Shown here: piece by piece, positions 33,962 to 45,835 of the stretch
Layout: every line of letters starts with the position of its first letter
Numbering within the stretch: the first letter of the stretch is position 1
The notes under the pieces: model-generated
What the model saw: the letters and a program-made list of their open reading frames with translations, nothing else
Databases searched by the model: none
Told to the model about the DNA's origin: nothing
From: Diospyros lotus
Lineage: Eukaryota; Streptophyta; Magnoliopsida; Ericales; Ebenaceae
Length of the DNA: 64,000 nt
Reading direction: 5' to 3'
NCBI RefSeq assembly: GCF_014633365.1
Contig: NC_068341.1
Location: 744,001-808,000 of the forward strand
Translations under genes and position numbers: made by a program

Positions 33962-34152
33962 TTCCCGACTGCTGGCAGTCGGGAAAACTTGGCTTTTCCA
34001 ACTGTTGGCAGTCGGGAAAACCTAGCTTTCCCAACTGCTAGCAGTTGGGGATTTCAACAATCTCCGCACCTCGTGGTGCCGGGGTTGCTGAAACTCCCGC
34101 ACCGCGAGGTGCGGAGATTGCTGAAATCCCCGCACTTCACGGTGCGGGGGTT
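33962..34152. repeat. Right hairpin array (six units)
   Basis: Three TTCCCGACTG/CAGTCGGGAA-type hairpins (33962-33985, ~33994, ~34028), then three CCGCACC/GGTGCGG-type hairpins (~34059, ~34093, ~34126). The order mirrors the left array. Confidence 0.8.
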
Positions 34153-34170
34153 GCTGAAAACCTTCGTGTG

Positions 34171-34950
34171 GTTTCCCATTTTATAAGTTTATTGTTGTAA
34201 TCGTGTAACAACAAAAAAATTAATAAATATGTTCATATAATTTAAACAATGAAATTATTATACATGGGATCTAAGTTTATGAACCAACCATTTGACCATG
34301 CCCATAAAAAATAAATACATAACTATTCGACCATAATCTGCCAATTATAAAGTAGTGAACCTATTCCCCGACTAGTTTGACGACCAGTTTGAATTTTAAT
34401 AAGGATACCCCAACATAATCTATTATTAATAATGATAAAATTAAATAGTTAAAGTACTGAAGAACTGCATCAATCATAAAACTTAGTGATTAATTAAATC
34501 TAGTTGATCACAACAACGCTAATTTATCATCACGGAAGCACCATTTTAGAAGATTAATTAGTGAGGATGATTATTTAAGGATTGATGACCCGTGAACTTA
34601 AAAATTTTGGAGGGTTTTGCTAACAATCGAGTTTTTCATGACATTTATTAAATTGTGTTTAATACACGTCATTTTTAATATTATATATTTTTATTGATTG
34701 ATAATAAATGTATTTTATTTTAAAATATTTTATCAATTAATAAAATTATTCCAATATTAAAACTAAAATATATTAAAACAACCCATTAAGAAGCCTAAAT
34801 TCAATCCATTTATACTCATGCGATGCTCCCAATTCTACTTAAAACTATTTATTTGTCTCATCATTACTATAATTTTTATTTTGATTGGACCATCCTCCAC
34901 CTAGCTTTTTCTCCTACTTTTGGGTGGGTAGAGGAAATTCTTCATTTTAA
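34171..34950. other. AT-rich intergenic sequence
   Basis: No gene or bounded repeat seen. Confidence 0.4.
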
Positions 34951-35876
34951 AGGGGTGTTTGTTAATCAAGATAAGAGGGAGGAAAAGTTAGATATGGGAA
35001 GTATTCAGCATGTTTGGTCTTTCTAACATATTTGTTAAGCTTATCTGACCATTTCTGTAAAAGGTCTCACGTGACCTCTTATCTCCCTCTTTCAAGATAA
35101 ATTTATCTGATCTCTCATTTTGAATAAATTTATTTGACTCTTTCAAGATAAGGTTCAATTACTTATATGTCCCTTGTAAGATAGTTAATGCCATTTAATG
35201 CATTTTAAAGATTTAAATTTATTAAAAAAATTTATTTATTTAACTCTTATAATTAATATTATTTAATATATTTTTAAATTATTATATGTTTTTGATAATT
35301 TTTAAAATTTTAATGACATTATTCATTTAATTATTTTTTAAAATATAAATTTCTCTCTCTATATATATTTTATTAACTAATATAATTCCTTTCATCAATT
35401 TTTAAATTATTTTATTTAATTTTATATTTTATTATCTATTATGAAAATATGTTTTGACCATTTTAAATTATCTAGTGGAATTATTTTAATTCTAACAATT
35501 ATTATTTATACTTTTCAACTCTTTTTAAATTTATTTTTGAACATAAATTTAGAAAATAAAATATTATTTTTAATTTTAATCTTAATTTTTTTGACAATTC
35601 ATATTAATCATAAAATACTATTTTAATCATAAATTTGGCAATAGGGATATTTTGTTAAAAAAAAACCCTTATCTTAGTACTTATCATATATATTAATAAA
35701 CACATGAAAAGAAAAAGTACAATTATCAGTGGATTATAAAAAATTTAACAAACAGTCTGATAGAAATATTGAAATGCTTTCCGATCTTATTTTGATAATT
35801 TCATATCTTAATTCAAAAAATATACTAATCTTATTTTAATACCATTTTATCTTATTTATTTTAACAAATATCCCCT
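34951..35876. mobile_element. Possible MITE with AGGGG-type inverted ends
   Basis: Left AGGGGTGTTTGTTAATCAAG and right in reverse AGGGGATATTTGTTAAAATA are similar. The interior is AT-rich with repeated GATAAATTTATCTGA words. The target duplication is unclear. Confidence 0.4.
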
Positions 35877-36004
35877 AATCAAAATGATGCTTAAAACCTT
35901 ATTCAAACTATAAAGACTGACACTTGGGTCCTACCGTGGAACCCAATAATTTGGGCTTTAGTTACTATCATGGATTGCTATTACCGGCCCTAGCTGCTAC
36001 TTTA

Positions 36005-37545
36005 TATATTTCAAAGTCACAGAACATCCAGAACCAAAACCAGAACCAGAACCCCACCCCAGAAGAAGGGTTATTTGGAAGCCTTTCAAAGATAACATGA
36101 CATTGCATGTACAACACACATCAGGCTCATAATCATAAAACTCATATAATTTAAGTAATTTTATAAAAATTAAATACGTATCTAAATTCATAAGAGATTA
36201 TATCGTAATGAAAAATATCAACTGAAAACAAAATATCAGAATCTGATTTCTCCTCTTTTACCTCAATCGTAATGATAGAAACAAAATTTATAACTGTAAT
36301 TATTTTGATAGTGTTAGATAGGGAGATGATCAAACTCCTATTTATAATAACAGAAATAATCTCCTATCAAGACTCATAGAAGTTATCATCATTTTTTAAA
36401 TCAAATAGAATTAGGATTAACCATTATCTTATCAGATTAAATCCTTAGGAGTTATCACAATCATATATGATATTGAATTCGATTACTTTATCAAATAAAT
36501 ATCATAATATCTGATAAATATTAATTATTAACTATATTATAATATATCTGATAATATTATTAATTTATCCGATAACATAAATTCTTAATTATGCAGAAGA
36601 AGATAATTCTTGCAGCCTTCCCAAAGAAAAGAATTGTAATGGATTCGATCTTCTGTTCTATCAAGGTTTCTGATGTCCTGAGAGAATCGCTGAGAACGTT
36701 GTTTCCTGTCAACAGCATTTCCAGGCACATGAAACTGATACGATCTTAGCTTCCTTCCCAAAATGCGGCACCACCTGGTTGAAAGCCCTCATATTTGCCG
36801 TAGCCAACAGAAGCAAGCATCCGCTCATAGAGAGCCCGCTGCTCTCAACCAGCCCCCACGCTTTTGTTCCTTCTCTTGAGTTCCAAATCTACCGAAAGCC
36901 TCCTCTCTTTAATCTCCAAGACATTCCCAGCCCTAGAATTCTTTCCACTCACTTGCCTTACTCTGCACTGCCTGCCTCCATCAAAACTAATTCCCAATAC
37001 AAGCTTATCTATATATACAGAAATATCCCTTGGACCAGTTCATCTCCAACTGGCACTTTGCATCCAGTCTACAGTCCAAGAATCACTACTCCATCTCACT
37101 GGATGAGTGGTCCAAAAAGTACTGTATTTCTGGGATTACCCCTTTTGGTCCTTTCTGGGATCACATGTTGTTGGGATATTGGAAGGCCAGCCAAGAGAAG
37201 CCGGGCCAAGTTCTGTTCTTGAAGTACGAAGAATTGAAGGAAGATGATGTGTTTTACGTTAAGAAGCTGGCCGAGTTCTTGGGGGTTCCATTTTCAATGG
37301 AGGAAGAAAGGGACGGGATGCCTGAACAGATATCCAGGCTGTGTAGCTTTGAGAATTTGAAAGATTTGGAAGTGAACAAGAGTGGCAAAATTGATGATCA
37401 AAGTCTCTTCCATAACAAGCAATATTTCAGGAAAGCAAAGGTTGGAGATTGGTCCAATTATCTTTCTTCATCTGTGGCCGAGGCCCTAAAGAAGCTCATG
37501 CATGACACACCTGAGGGTTCTGGATTAACCTTCAAAACGTCCTAA
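36005..37545 (+). pseudogene. Sulfotransferase pseudogene
   Basis: A close relative of the gene at 25545-26540, broken in several places. The start codon region (ATGGCAAAG in the gene) is TATTTCAAAG. The first ~30 codons (36010-36095; repeated NQNQN) are separated from the rest by ~490 bp ending near 36592, with the EEGLFGSL-coding stretch present on both sides of the gap. The Trp codon in YQGFW is TGA (36672-36674). A 2 bp insertion before the NPLDQF motif (37024-37025) shifts the frame. Downstream the second part stays open to the normal stop and keeps the FRKAKVGDW motif, so the decay is fairly recent. Small in-frame differences also occur (an extra Leu after the WDHML-coding site; a shortened SGK-DD loop). 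Confidence 0.93.
36097..36591. other. Insertion splitting the sulfotransferase pseudogene
   Basis: AT-rich 490 bp segment flanked by partly repeated coding sequence (AGAAGAAGGGTTATTTGGAA versus AGAAGAAGATAATTCTTGCA). No transposon ends recognised. Confidence 0.5.
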
Positions 37546-39384
37546 TAATATTTAATTTCTTGTCTTTACCTTCAAATAAGATGGGTTCTGCTTGTGGCCA
37601 TTCATGAAATTCTTTATTAAATTTCATACATACATGCATATATATATATATGGTCATTTTCCCAAGTTTCTACCCCTTCTTTGAATGTGCTTTGCTCAAG
37701 AATTTGGCAGTGTTGTAAGATTTTTCCCAATTCTAATGTTTGGAATGGTGTTATTTAAATTATGGAATTGAAGAATTCAATTACATTTAAAATTAAATCT
37801 TTAATTATGGAATGGATTTCATCTATCAAATTTAGTCTGATTATGTGACTCCTAATTAATTACATGGCTAGAGCTAAGAAAAAAAAAAATTCAAACAAGT
37901 AAGTTCGAGGGATTTGATTTAAGATTCAAAATGTGTAAATGAAATTATATTTACCATCAAATAAGATTGAGTTCTGTTTTAATCATAATAAAATTTATTA
38001 TGATTAAAACATAATAAATTATTAAGGTAATTATAGTAATGTGAGATTTCTACATCTTCTCTTTCACTGTGTGATGTGAGATTTCTCCCCATTCTACTTA
38101 TTAATATAGTTTAGACATTAATGGTAGGAGATACGTCACGTCACACTTACTTATTTTCACATACAATTGTCACTATTCAATTCGTGCAACAATTGTCCTA
38201 TTTTTTTTTTACTCTCCTTAAATTTAAGGTAATTATAGTAATTCTAAGTTTAAACTTATTTAAATTAATTTTTTCTACAAAAAAAAAGTCGGGGCTTAGT
38301 CTCCTTATTAATTCCTCAACGTTCAAGTTAATCACTATACTTGAACACAACATAATAATGATATAATAAATGCATAATATATATTATATTAATATAAGTA
38401 AGCTGAAAAGTTAATATAAACCGAGATGAGGTCACATAAATGGTTAGATTAAATCATCTAGATAGACTAGGCGAGCCAACTATAAGTGTAAGTTTGGACT
38501 CGAGCCTTCCTAATTAGTACTCCTTGATCTGATAGCCTTGGCCAAGCTTTTGAGTAGACCCAATCGTTTAGCCCTCGTCTTTGTTGGGGTCTCAATTAAA
38601 TATGAACTAGTGTGGACTTAGGATTTTACCTTTACAAATTAGAGATTTCTTCATCAAATACAAAATATTATTACAAATATGAAACTTAAGTGTTCAAATA
38701 ATATTTTTCATGAAAACTTCATATTTTTGACTTATAAAGAGAAGATGTATTTGAATATTTACTAAAAGAAGCCTTAATTACTCTTTTAAAATTAAAATAA
38801 GTGTGAAGATTCATATTTAAAGGATATAAATATAAGTCATATTTTGAATATTCAATAAATAAATAAATAGACTACCCATTAGCGTCCTAAGTGACATGGA
38901 TGACATGCACATTTTTTTTATTTAGAAATTTAATTTTTTTATTATTTTAAAAACACCCATAAATTCGAGTCAATTGTATCTCTGAATTTTTTATCATTTC
39001 AATTATACTCTTAAATTTATTGTTCTCAATAAATTTGTCAAAATATGTAATTAACTAAAAAACACATAGTTTAGAGGTGATTTTGAAATGACAAAAAATT
39101 TAGAAGTGTAATTAATTCAAAATTACATAATTCAAAAGTATAATTAAAAAAATAAGTTATATGACTTATCTACTAAATTCTTAAAAAATAAGTTATATGA
39201 CTTTTTATTTGAGATTTTTTTAAAAAAATGAGTTATATGTCTCCAATGTATTTTAAATTATTTAATAAATAGTTTGGTGAAAATTTTAAAATATTATCTT
39301 ATATCTTAATTTAAAAAATATATATTTTAATTTTATTTTAATACAAAGTTATCCTTGTTGATTTTAATAAATATTACTTAATAA
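37546..39384. other. Intergenic sequence
   Basis: The first ~130 bp match the sulfotransferase 3' flank. 38905-39165 resembles the inverted-repeat element at 25141-25430 (TTTTTTTATTATTTTAAAA, then CTCAATAAATTTGT). The rest has no features. Confidence 0.45.
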
Positions 39385-39605
39385 AATATTAAGAAAGCAC
39401 CACGTTTAAGGCACGGGTATAAATTAAAAATAAAGTTAAATAAAATATCTTTAATAATACATAAACCAATTAATGGTTCCGTACTGTACCTACACCGACG
39501 ATGCTGGCAACATCGTAGTGGAATCTGGACAGCTAATCAAAGCCTGGAAATGACGTACTCTAGTCTAGGCCGTCGGCATCTCCGACAGAAATCAGAAATA
39601 TATAT
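39385..39605 (+). repeat. Segmental duplication, copy 2 (left piece)
   Basis: Matches 15640-15930; the alignment resumes after the chromovirus at 43986-44045. Confidence 0.75.
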
Positions 39606-40923
39606 TGTGACGCACTGCCTCCACTAACGGTACCATCATAACTTACATTACAATCTCGACCTATTTGAAGGATGGTTATGTCCCTGTCAATATAAATTTT
39701 TAAAATAATATGGACACCCTGGGTGGGGTCCAGGCTTCGCCGCCTTCGACCAAACGAGAGCTTGGGAGTTAATTGCGAAAATAGCGGAAACTCACCCGAG
39801 CCTTGTACCTGATTAGGCCCTTGGAGCGTTAATCCAATTTCAAACGAATATCAACAAGCCTAATAAATTACTTCAACCACCAAACATAATTAAACATATC
39901 TCAATTTTCGGCCGTAGCTAACAGGTACAAATTCCCTATTCTACTGGGTTTACTCATAGTGGAAACCTTAACTTGGTTTCAGCTTACTTTAGGTTAAACT
40001 ATAACCAACACCCATAACTAACACACAGTAGTTATATTACAATATTAATATTTGGGGTTAACCCACACCCCCACGGTTAACAGTCGCTGCCAATTGGCGG
40101 CTCCTCTATGAGCACTGTCTTTCCTTTCTCGGATCCCGAGCCACCTGCTGGGTTAGTGGGAAAATACGGGGGTGAGTCTCGAGGACTCAGTAAGAGTAAT
40201 ATGAGTTGTAGTAAATTAAAATGCATAGCAATTATAGAATAATGTGGAGTGCATCATGCATGTTGGCCTGTCCACCTCACCCTAAACCGGATTTTGGTGG
40301 CCCCACTGATTTCATTTAGGACCCCATCTCGAGACTCACACGGCCCAAATCTACAGCCCCATTCCTAGACACTTCTCCCACAGTCTAATACAAGCCATGC
40401 CAAAATAAATTTACACGCAAACCATATTAAACCTTACCACGCGTTAATCTCGTGCTGCGCGTTGGTTTCACGTTCTAATTTCTTATACAATCGTAAAATA
40501 AAAATTATTTAATTAAACACGTAGTCAACTTTAATTATCGCCAATACGTCGCTAATTAATTTAGCTAAACATGCGACTGATTCATAAATAGCATTATTAA
40601 ATAAATTTAAAACATTTTTATACCTCGCATACACACACGGGTAGAGTTTCGGCGCGTTAAAAATTACAGAGCATTTCAGCAGTGAAATCACTACTATTTA
40701 TAGGCGCCGAGAGAGAGCAATTTGGCTAGGGAAAGTGAAGAAATTAGCTGCCAGGCTCTCCCACACACTGCCATGTGGCAGCAAGGGGGAATGGTGGGTG
40801 GCACATGGCCACCCACGCGGCACGGCCAAGGGTGCGCGCTTGGCGCCCTGGCTGCGTGGCTGCGGGCGACCTTGCTGCGCGCACAGGTGCATGCATGGGC
40901 GCTGCCTGGCGTCAACTGTTACA
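39606..40923 (-). repeat. Chromovirus LTR (3' LTR)
   Basis: 1318 bp; TATA box on the minus strand at 40693-40702 (CTATAAATAG). Small frames at 40.5-41.07 kb lie in the LTR and are not genes. Confidence 0.9.
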
Positions 40924-40995
40924 GTCTCCCTTCCTTATGAAATTTCGTCCTCAAAATTTTGTACACTTTATTTCATTAAACACAGATCCTTAACA

Positions 40996-42210
40996 TTAAT
41001 TGTGATTATCAAACAGGTAAGGATATTTCTCACGCATCTCCTCTTCCATTTCCCAAGTTGCCTCCCGTTCTGAGTGCTGACTCCACTGCACTTTTACCAT
41101 AGGCAGAGTTATTCGTCTTAATTGGCGGTCCTGATGTTCCAGCACTCGTACAGGTTGCACCTCGAATGTCATATCAGGTTGAAGTTCAACATCCTTAGCA
41201 CGCACTTCCATGTCTAGATTGTATATATGCTTCCGTAACTAGGAAACATGAAATACATCATGCAGTCTAGTTAACGCAGTTGACAACTCCAAACGGTAGA
41301 CAAGCGGTCCAACTCGACCCTTGATTTGGTACGATCCCAAATATCGAGGTCCCAATTTTCCTCTTCGTTGATGTCTAAATGCTAGGCGTATTGGAGTAGT
41401 TCGAAGGTACACCAGATCTCCTTCCTCAAACTCTAAAGGTCAGGTTCGGCGATCTGCGTACTTTTTCTGTCGGTCTTGAGCCACTTTCATGTTCTTACGG
41501 ACTATCTCTATCTGTTGCATTGCTTTCTCCACAAGATTTGTCCGGGCAAGCTATTTTTCCCCTCCTCAAGCCAGCACACCAATGATCGACACCGTCGTCC
41601 ATATAACGCTTCGTATGGGGCCATCCCTATACTTGCTTGGTAACTGTTATTATAAGCAAACTCCGCTAAACTTAGATATTCGTCCCAACTGCCTCCAAAA
41701 TCTTGCACACAAGCTCGAAGCATGTTTTCCAAGATTTGATTGACCCGTTCAGTTTGACCGTCTGTCTGAGGGTGATAGGCTATGCTAAAATTCAGCTGGG
41801 TCCCAAGTTCTTCCTGCACAACTTTCCAAAAGTTTGACATGAATTGACTATCTCTATCCGATACAATGCTCACAGGAACTCCGTGCAAGCAAACAATTTC
41901 CTAGATATAGAGTTGGGCAAGTTGCTCAGCACCCATAGTGCTTCTTATAGGTAAGAAATGTGCCGACTTTGTTAGTCAGTCCACAACAACCCATATAGCA
42001 TCAGCCTTTCTCAGGGTCCGAGGTAAACCCATGATGAAATCGGTTGTTACATGCTCCCATTTCCATTCTGGAATTTCCAAAGATTGCAAGCTTCCCGATG
42101 GTTTTTGATGTTTGGCTTTTACCCGTTGACAGGTGTCACATGCTCTTACGAACTCTGCCACATCTTTCTTCATTCCTGGCCACTAGTACACTTGGTTCAC
42201 ACGACACACA
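40996..42210 (-). pseudogene. Chromovirus integrase and C-terminal tail, degenerate
   Basis: On the minus strand: WPGMKKDVAEFVRACDTCQR (zinc-finger CxxC end; an in-frame stop just before the Trp), the first catalytic region TTDFIMGLP (Asp), SDRDSQF (second Asp), and YHPQTDGQTERVNQ with NQILE (Glu region). Then a gap with frame changes, and a tail QLRRITLPMVKVQWSQHSER followed by ATWEMEEEM, typical of chromovirus integrase ends. The order is right for Ty3/gypsy, but stops and frameshifts separate the pieces (about 41976-42210, 41508-41888, 40996-41211), so no active enzyme is encoded. Confidence 0.88.
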
Positions 42211-42656
42211 AAACTCAAGATTCCCTTATTATCATGCTGACCACGTCCCATCATATCAGACAACTCTTGCTCCCACTGCCACCATAATAGATCCACAAGT
42301 GGGAGGTTCGGGTCTGGACCCAGCACGCTAGGGCCTGCCTCACCAAAATTCATGATGGTATTTTATTATCTGCACATAAAATCAAGGGTCAGATCAATAA
42401 CCAGCATAAATTTCCCTTCCCCCACGAGGCCTAGATTTAGGGATTTACACATCCCTCTGCTCGCTATCCTGGGAAACACAATTCCTAAGCAAGCCCACAA
42501 TACAAATTATGCCTACCTGGGGAGTACCTCAATTCCAGTTACGACCTACCCAATCCCAAATGTGCATTCCCAATCCCATCATCCCCATTTCGGTGTCTCC
42601 ATGTTTTTTTTTCCTAATATTTGGCCCTAATCAACACATTGTGCCGACCACAAACC

Positions 42657-42673
42657 TCTCTCTGATACCACCT
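42657..42673 (-). other. Primer-binding site of chromovirus
   Basis: On the minus strand the sequence after the 5' LTR reads AGGTGGTATCAGAG, matching the 3' end complement of initiator Met tRNA. Confidence 0.8.
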
Positions 42674-43980
42674 TGTGATGTCCCGGCCCTACTAACGGGT
42701 GCCACCATAACCTACATTACAACCCCGGCCTGCTCGAAGGATGGTTATGCCCTTGCCAATATAAATCTTTAAAATAATATGGGCGCCCTGGGTGGGGTCC
42801 AGGCTTCGCCGCCTTCGACCGGATGAGAGCTCAGGAGTTAATTGCGAGGACAACGGAAACTCACCCGAGCCTTGTACCTGATTAGGCCCTTGGAGCGTTA
42901 ATCCAATTTCAAACGATTATCAACAAGTCCAATAAATTACTTCAACCACCAAACATAATTAAACATATCTCAATTTTCGGCCGTAGCTAATAGGTACAAG
43001 TTCCCTACCTTACTGGGTTAACTCATAGTGGGAACCTTAACTTGGTTCCAGCTTACCTTAGGTTAAACCATAACCAACACCCATAACTAACACACAGTAG
43101 TTATATTACAATATTAACATTTGGGGTTAATCCACACCCCCACGGTTAACAGTCGCTGCCAACTGACGGCTCCTCTATTAGCACCGTCTTTCCTTTCTCG
43201 GATCTCGAGCCACCTGCTGGGTTAGTGGGAAAATACGGGGGTGAGTCTCGAGGACTCAGTAAGGGTAATATGAGTTGCAGTAAATTAAAATGCATAGCAA
43301 TTATAGAATAATATGGAGTGCATCATGCATGCTAGCCTATCCACCTCACCCTAAACCGGATTTTGGTGGCCCCACTGATTTCATTTAGGACCCCATCTCG
43401 AGACTCACACAGCCCAAATCTACAGCCCCATGCCTAGACACTTCTCCCACAATCTAATACAAGCCATGCCAAAATAAATTTATACGCAAACCATATTAAA
43501 CCTTACCACGCGTTAATCTCGTGTTGTGCGTTGGTTTCACGTTCCAATTTCCTATACAATCGTAAAATAAAAATTATTTAATTAAACGCGCAGTCAACTT
43601 TAATTATCGCTGATACGTCACTAATTAATTTAGCTAAACATGCGACTGATTTATAAATAGCATTATTAAATAAATTTAAAATATTTTTATACCTCGCGTA
43701 CACACACGGGCAGAGTTTCGGCGCATTAAAAATTACAGAGCATTTCAGCAGTGAAATCACTGCTATTTATAGGCGCCAGGAGGGAGCAATTCGGCCAGGG
43801 GAAGTGAAGAAATTGGCTGCCAAGCTCTCTCACACACTGCCACGTGGCAACAAGGGGGAAGCGTGGGTGGCACATGGCCACCCACGCGGCACGGCCAAGG
43901 ACGCGCACCAGGAGCCCTGGCCGCGTGGCTGCGCGCGGCCTTGCTGCACGCACAAGCGCTGCCTGGCGCCAGCTGTTACA
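42674..43980 (-). repeat. Chromovirus LTR (5' LTR)
   Basis: 1307 bp; TATA box on the minus strand at 43763-43772. Confidence 0.9.
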
Positions 43981-43985
43981 TATAT

Positions 43986-44199
43986 ATATGGCAGAGTTAT
44001 GATGTGGGGTTGGATTGGAGGTACATAGATAGATAGGACTGGCGGGAAAGGATAAATATTAGAGAAAATTCTATTCACAGTCGTTTTTATTCTTCGTAAA
44101 TATATTTTAATATATCTAAAATATTTTTTTTTAAAAATTTATTTTTATCTTCATACCCATTTTCTCCTCAATCAATTACTATTTGTAGATCTTTCACCC
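43986..44199 (+). repeat. Segmental duplication copy 2 (right piece) and Mutator-type end
   Basis: 43986-44045 continues the match to 15966-16010. AGAAAATTCTATTCACAGTC at 44065 resembles the Mutator-type TIRs at 7014 and 32887. CACCCAACA at 44191-44199 is a probable copia LTR end. Confidence 0.5.
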
Positions 44200-45835
44200 A
44201 ACAAATAGTATCAGAGTTTTGGTAGGCTTTTGTGTTGTGCACATTTGAAGGCAGAACGAAAAACCCCTTTTGTTTTCACACCTAATTTCACGATAAGCTT
44301 TGTGCTAATCGGGTCTGTTTGACTTAAATTACATTGTGCAGATCTTGAGTTGGAGCGAAATAACCCCATATTCGGAACTAGTGGCTGGTGGGCTTTCGAC
44401 CAATGGGGTTCGTGTAAGCCCACTAGCTGCCGGCAATAGCGTATGGAGCAACCAGTAGTGGTGCATGCGGTGCCTCGTGGAGGCTGTTGACAACCTTCAG
44501 ATCCGACTCGTTTCTTTTTTTTCGTCTTTCAAATCTCAGATTTGATCCCTATTGGTAAAATTTATTTTGGTAACCTGTGTGGTTTTATATATTATATTTT
44601 GTGATTTAATTGTAATTATTTAATTACTTGGTGCCTTTAATTAATGCTAAGTAAATTTGTGATATCTTTGTGATATTTGTGAAACCTGCATTTACTGGTT
44701 GTTTTATTACTTGGTGCTTCATTATCATACCTAGTAAATCTGTTAGATATCAGAATTTGTTTCTGATCTTTATCCAGTATCAACTTGGTATTTTGTTTGA
44801 TATATGTTATTCTATACCTATATAGCTTGTTGTGTGCAATCAGTTTCAAAATACTATTTTTGTTAGCAAAATCAGTTTATCTGTCTTTGTTTAATCATGT
44901 TCTTATTTTTTGATTTGATTTCCCTCTGTGAATTTGTTGCCTTAGTTAAATTTAAATCGTGTGTTTGCATTAAGTTAACTAGGCTACATATTTTGTGTAG
45001 TACATATACTTAGTGAATATGACCACACACTTCGAATTGGGGGTTTTCAACAGAAATGGAGATTTCTCTATATGGCAATAGAAAATGAAAGAAATTTTAG
45101 TACAACAAAAAGTCTCTAAGGGTTTAGATGAAAAATATCCTGAAGGTACTAAAGAGGAACTTAAACTTGAAACTGATGAACTTGTTTATACTTCTATAAT
45201 CTTGCATTTCTCTGATTCAGTGTTAAGGAAAGTAAGAAAACTTGACACAACTAAAGAATTTTGAAAAAAATTGAAGAAATTATATGTTAAGAAATCCACC
45301 CCTAATAAACTTTATTTGTTAGAAAGTTTCTGTAGTTTTAAGATTGACCCCTCTAGGGATCTAGATGACAACTTAGATGTCTTTAACAAGTTGGTTCAAG
45401 ATATCATAAATTGTGGTAAAACAGTATCGGAAGAATACAAGGCAATTATTTTTTTAATTAATGCCATTCCTAATACTTATAAAGAAGTTAAAAATGACAT
45501 TAAGTATGGTAGGAATACGTTAACGCCTGAAATTACCATAGATTCTTTTAGGAGAAGGAATTGGAATTAAGGATTGAGAAAAAATATGGTGAGATCCACA
45601 TGATGAGGGGTAGACCTAAATTTAAGAATCAAGAGAAAGGTAGTAAGAAAGGGAAATGTAGGTCAAAATCCAAAACCCAAAGGAAGGGTAAGAAGTGTTA
45701 TGATTGTGGGAAAATCAAACACTTCATTAAGGATTGTTATGTCAAGAAGGGCAAACAAAAAGAAATGGAGAAAGATCATGAAGAGACAAATGTGGTTACC
45801 TCTTATGATCCAAGTGAGGTATATTAAGGGAAAAT
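44200..45835 (+). pseudogene. Ty1/copia leader and gag remnant
   Basis: Begins with a primer-binding-like ATAGTATCAGAG (44205) after an LTR end CAACA. Gag starts at the ATG at 45019 (MTTHFELGVF, then DFSIWQ) but meets TAG and later TGA. A long open part encodes KKLYVKKSTPNKLYLLES and INAIPNTYKEV, normal for copia gag (UBN2 type). After a frameshift, the zinc knuckle KCYDCGKIKHFIKDC (CCHC) is readable at about 45695-45739. Protease, integrase and reverse transcriptase are missing. The remaining internal sequence (48-49.8 kb) has been broken up by later insertions. Confidence 0.85.

Larger units (their letters stand above)
32887..34170. mobile_element. Foldback element with nested hairpin array
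   Basis: The left end GGGAAATTCTATTCAGAACC with following words (TCCCATCAAAATTTT, ACCCCCACAATCC) matches the TIRs at 11972, 7014 and reverse 12850, so the element is probably Mutator-like. After CA/TA microsatellites and the palindrome CATGGCCGCGGCCATGG (33092-33108) come six short hairpins (33241-33430), a long AT-rich inverted repeat (33431-33960), and six more hairpins (33962-34152). A matching right terminus was not found, so the right boundary is approximate. The frames through the hairpins encode a repeated HLAVRGF-like peptide and are artefacts. Confidence 0.6.
39601..43985 (-). mobile_element. Ty3/gypsy chromovirus (Tekay-like), internally deleted
   Basis: Target duplication TATAT at 39601-39605 and 43981-43985. 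LTRs at 39606-40923 and 42674-43980, both TGTGA...CTGTTACA and similar along their length with scattered substitutions. The minus strand is coding. The primer-binding site (TGGTATCAGA, tRNA-Met type) lies on the minus strand next to 42674 and a purine-rich tract next to 40923. The interior is only ~1.75 kb: gag, protease, reverse transcriptase and RNase H are missing, and only integrase and the C-terminal part remain. The Tekay call rests on the integrase and tail motifs. Confidence 0.9.

Noticed and set aside
40735..41073. 112-residue plus-strand frame and neighbours around 40.7-41.1 kb
   Set aside because: Overlap the chromovirus LTR end and the antisense of its integrase tail.
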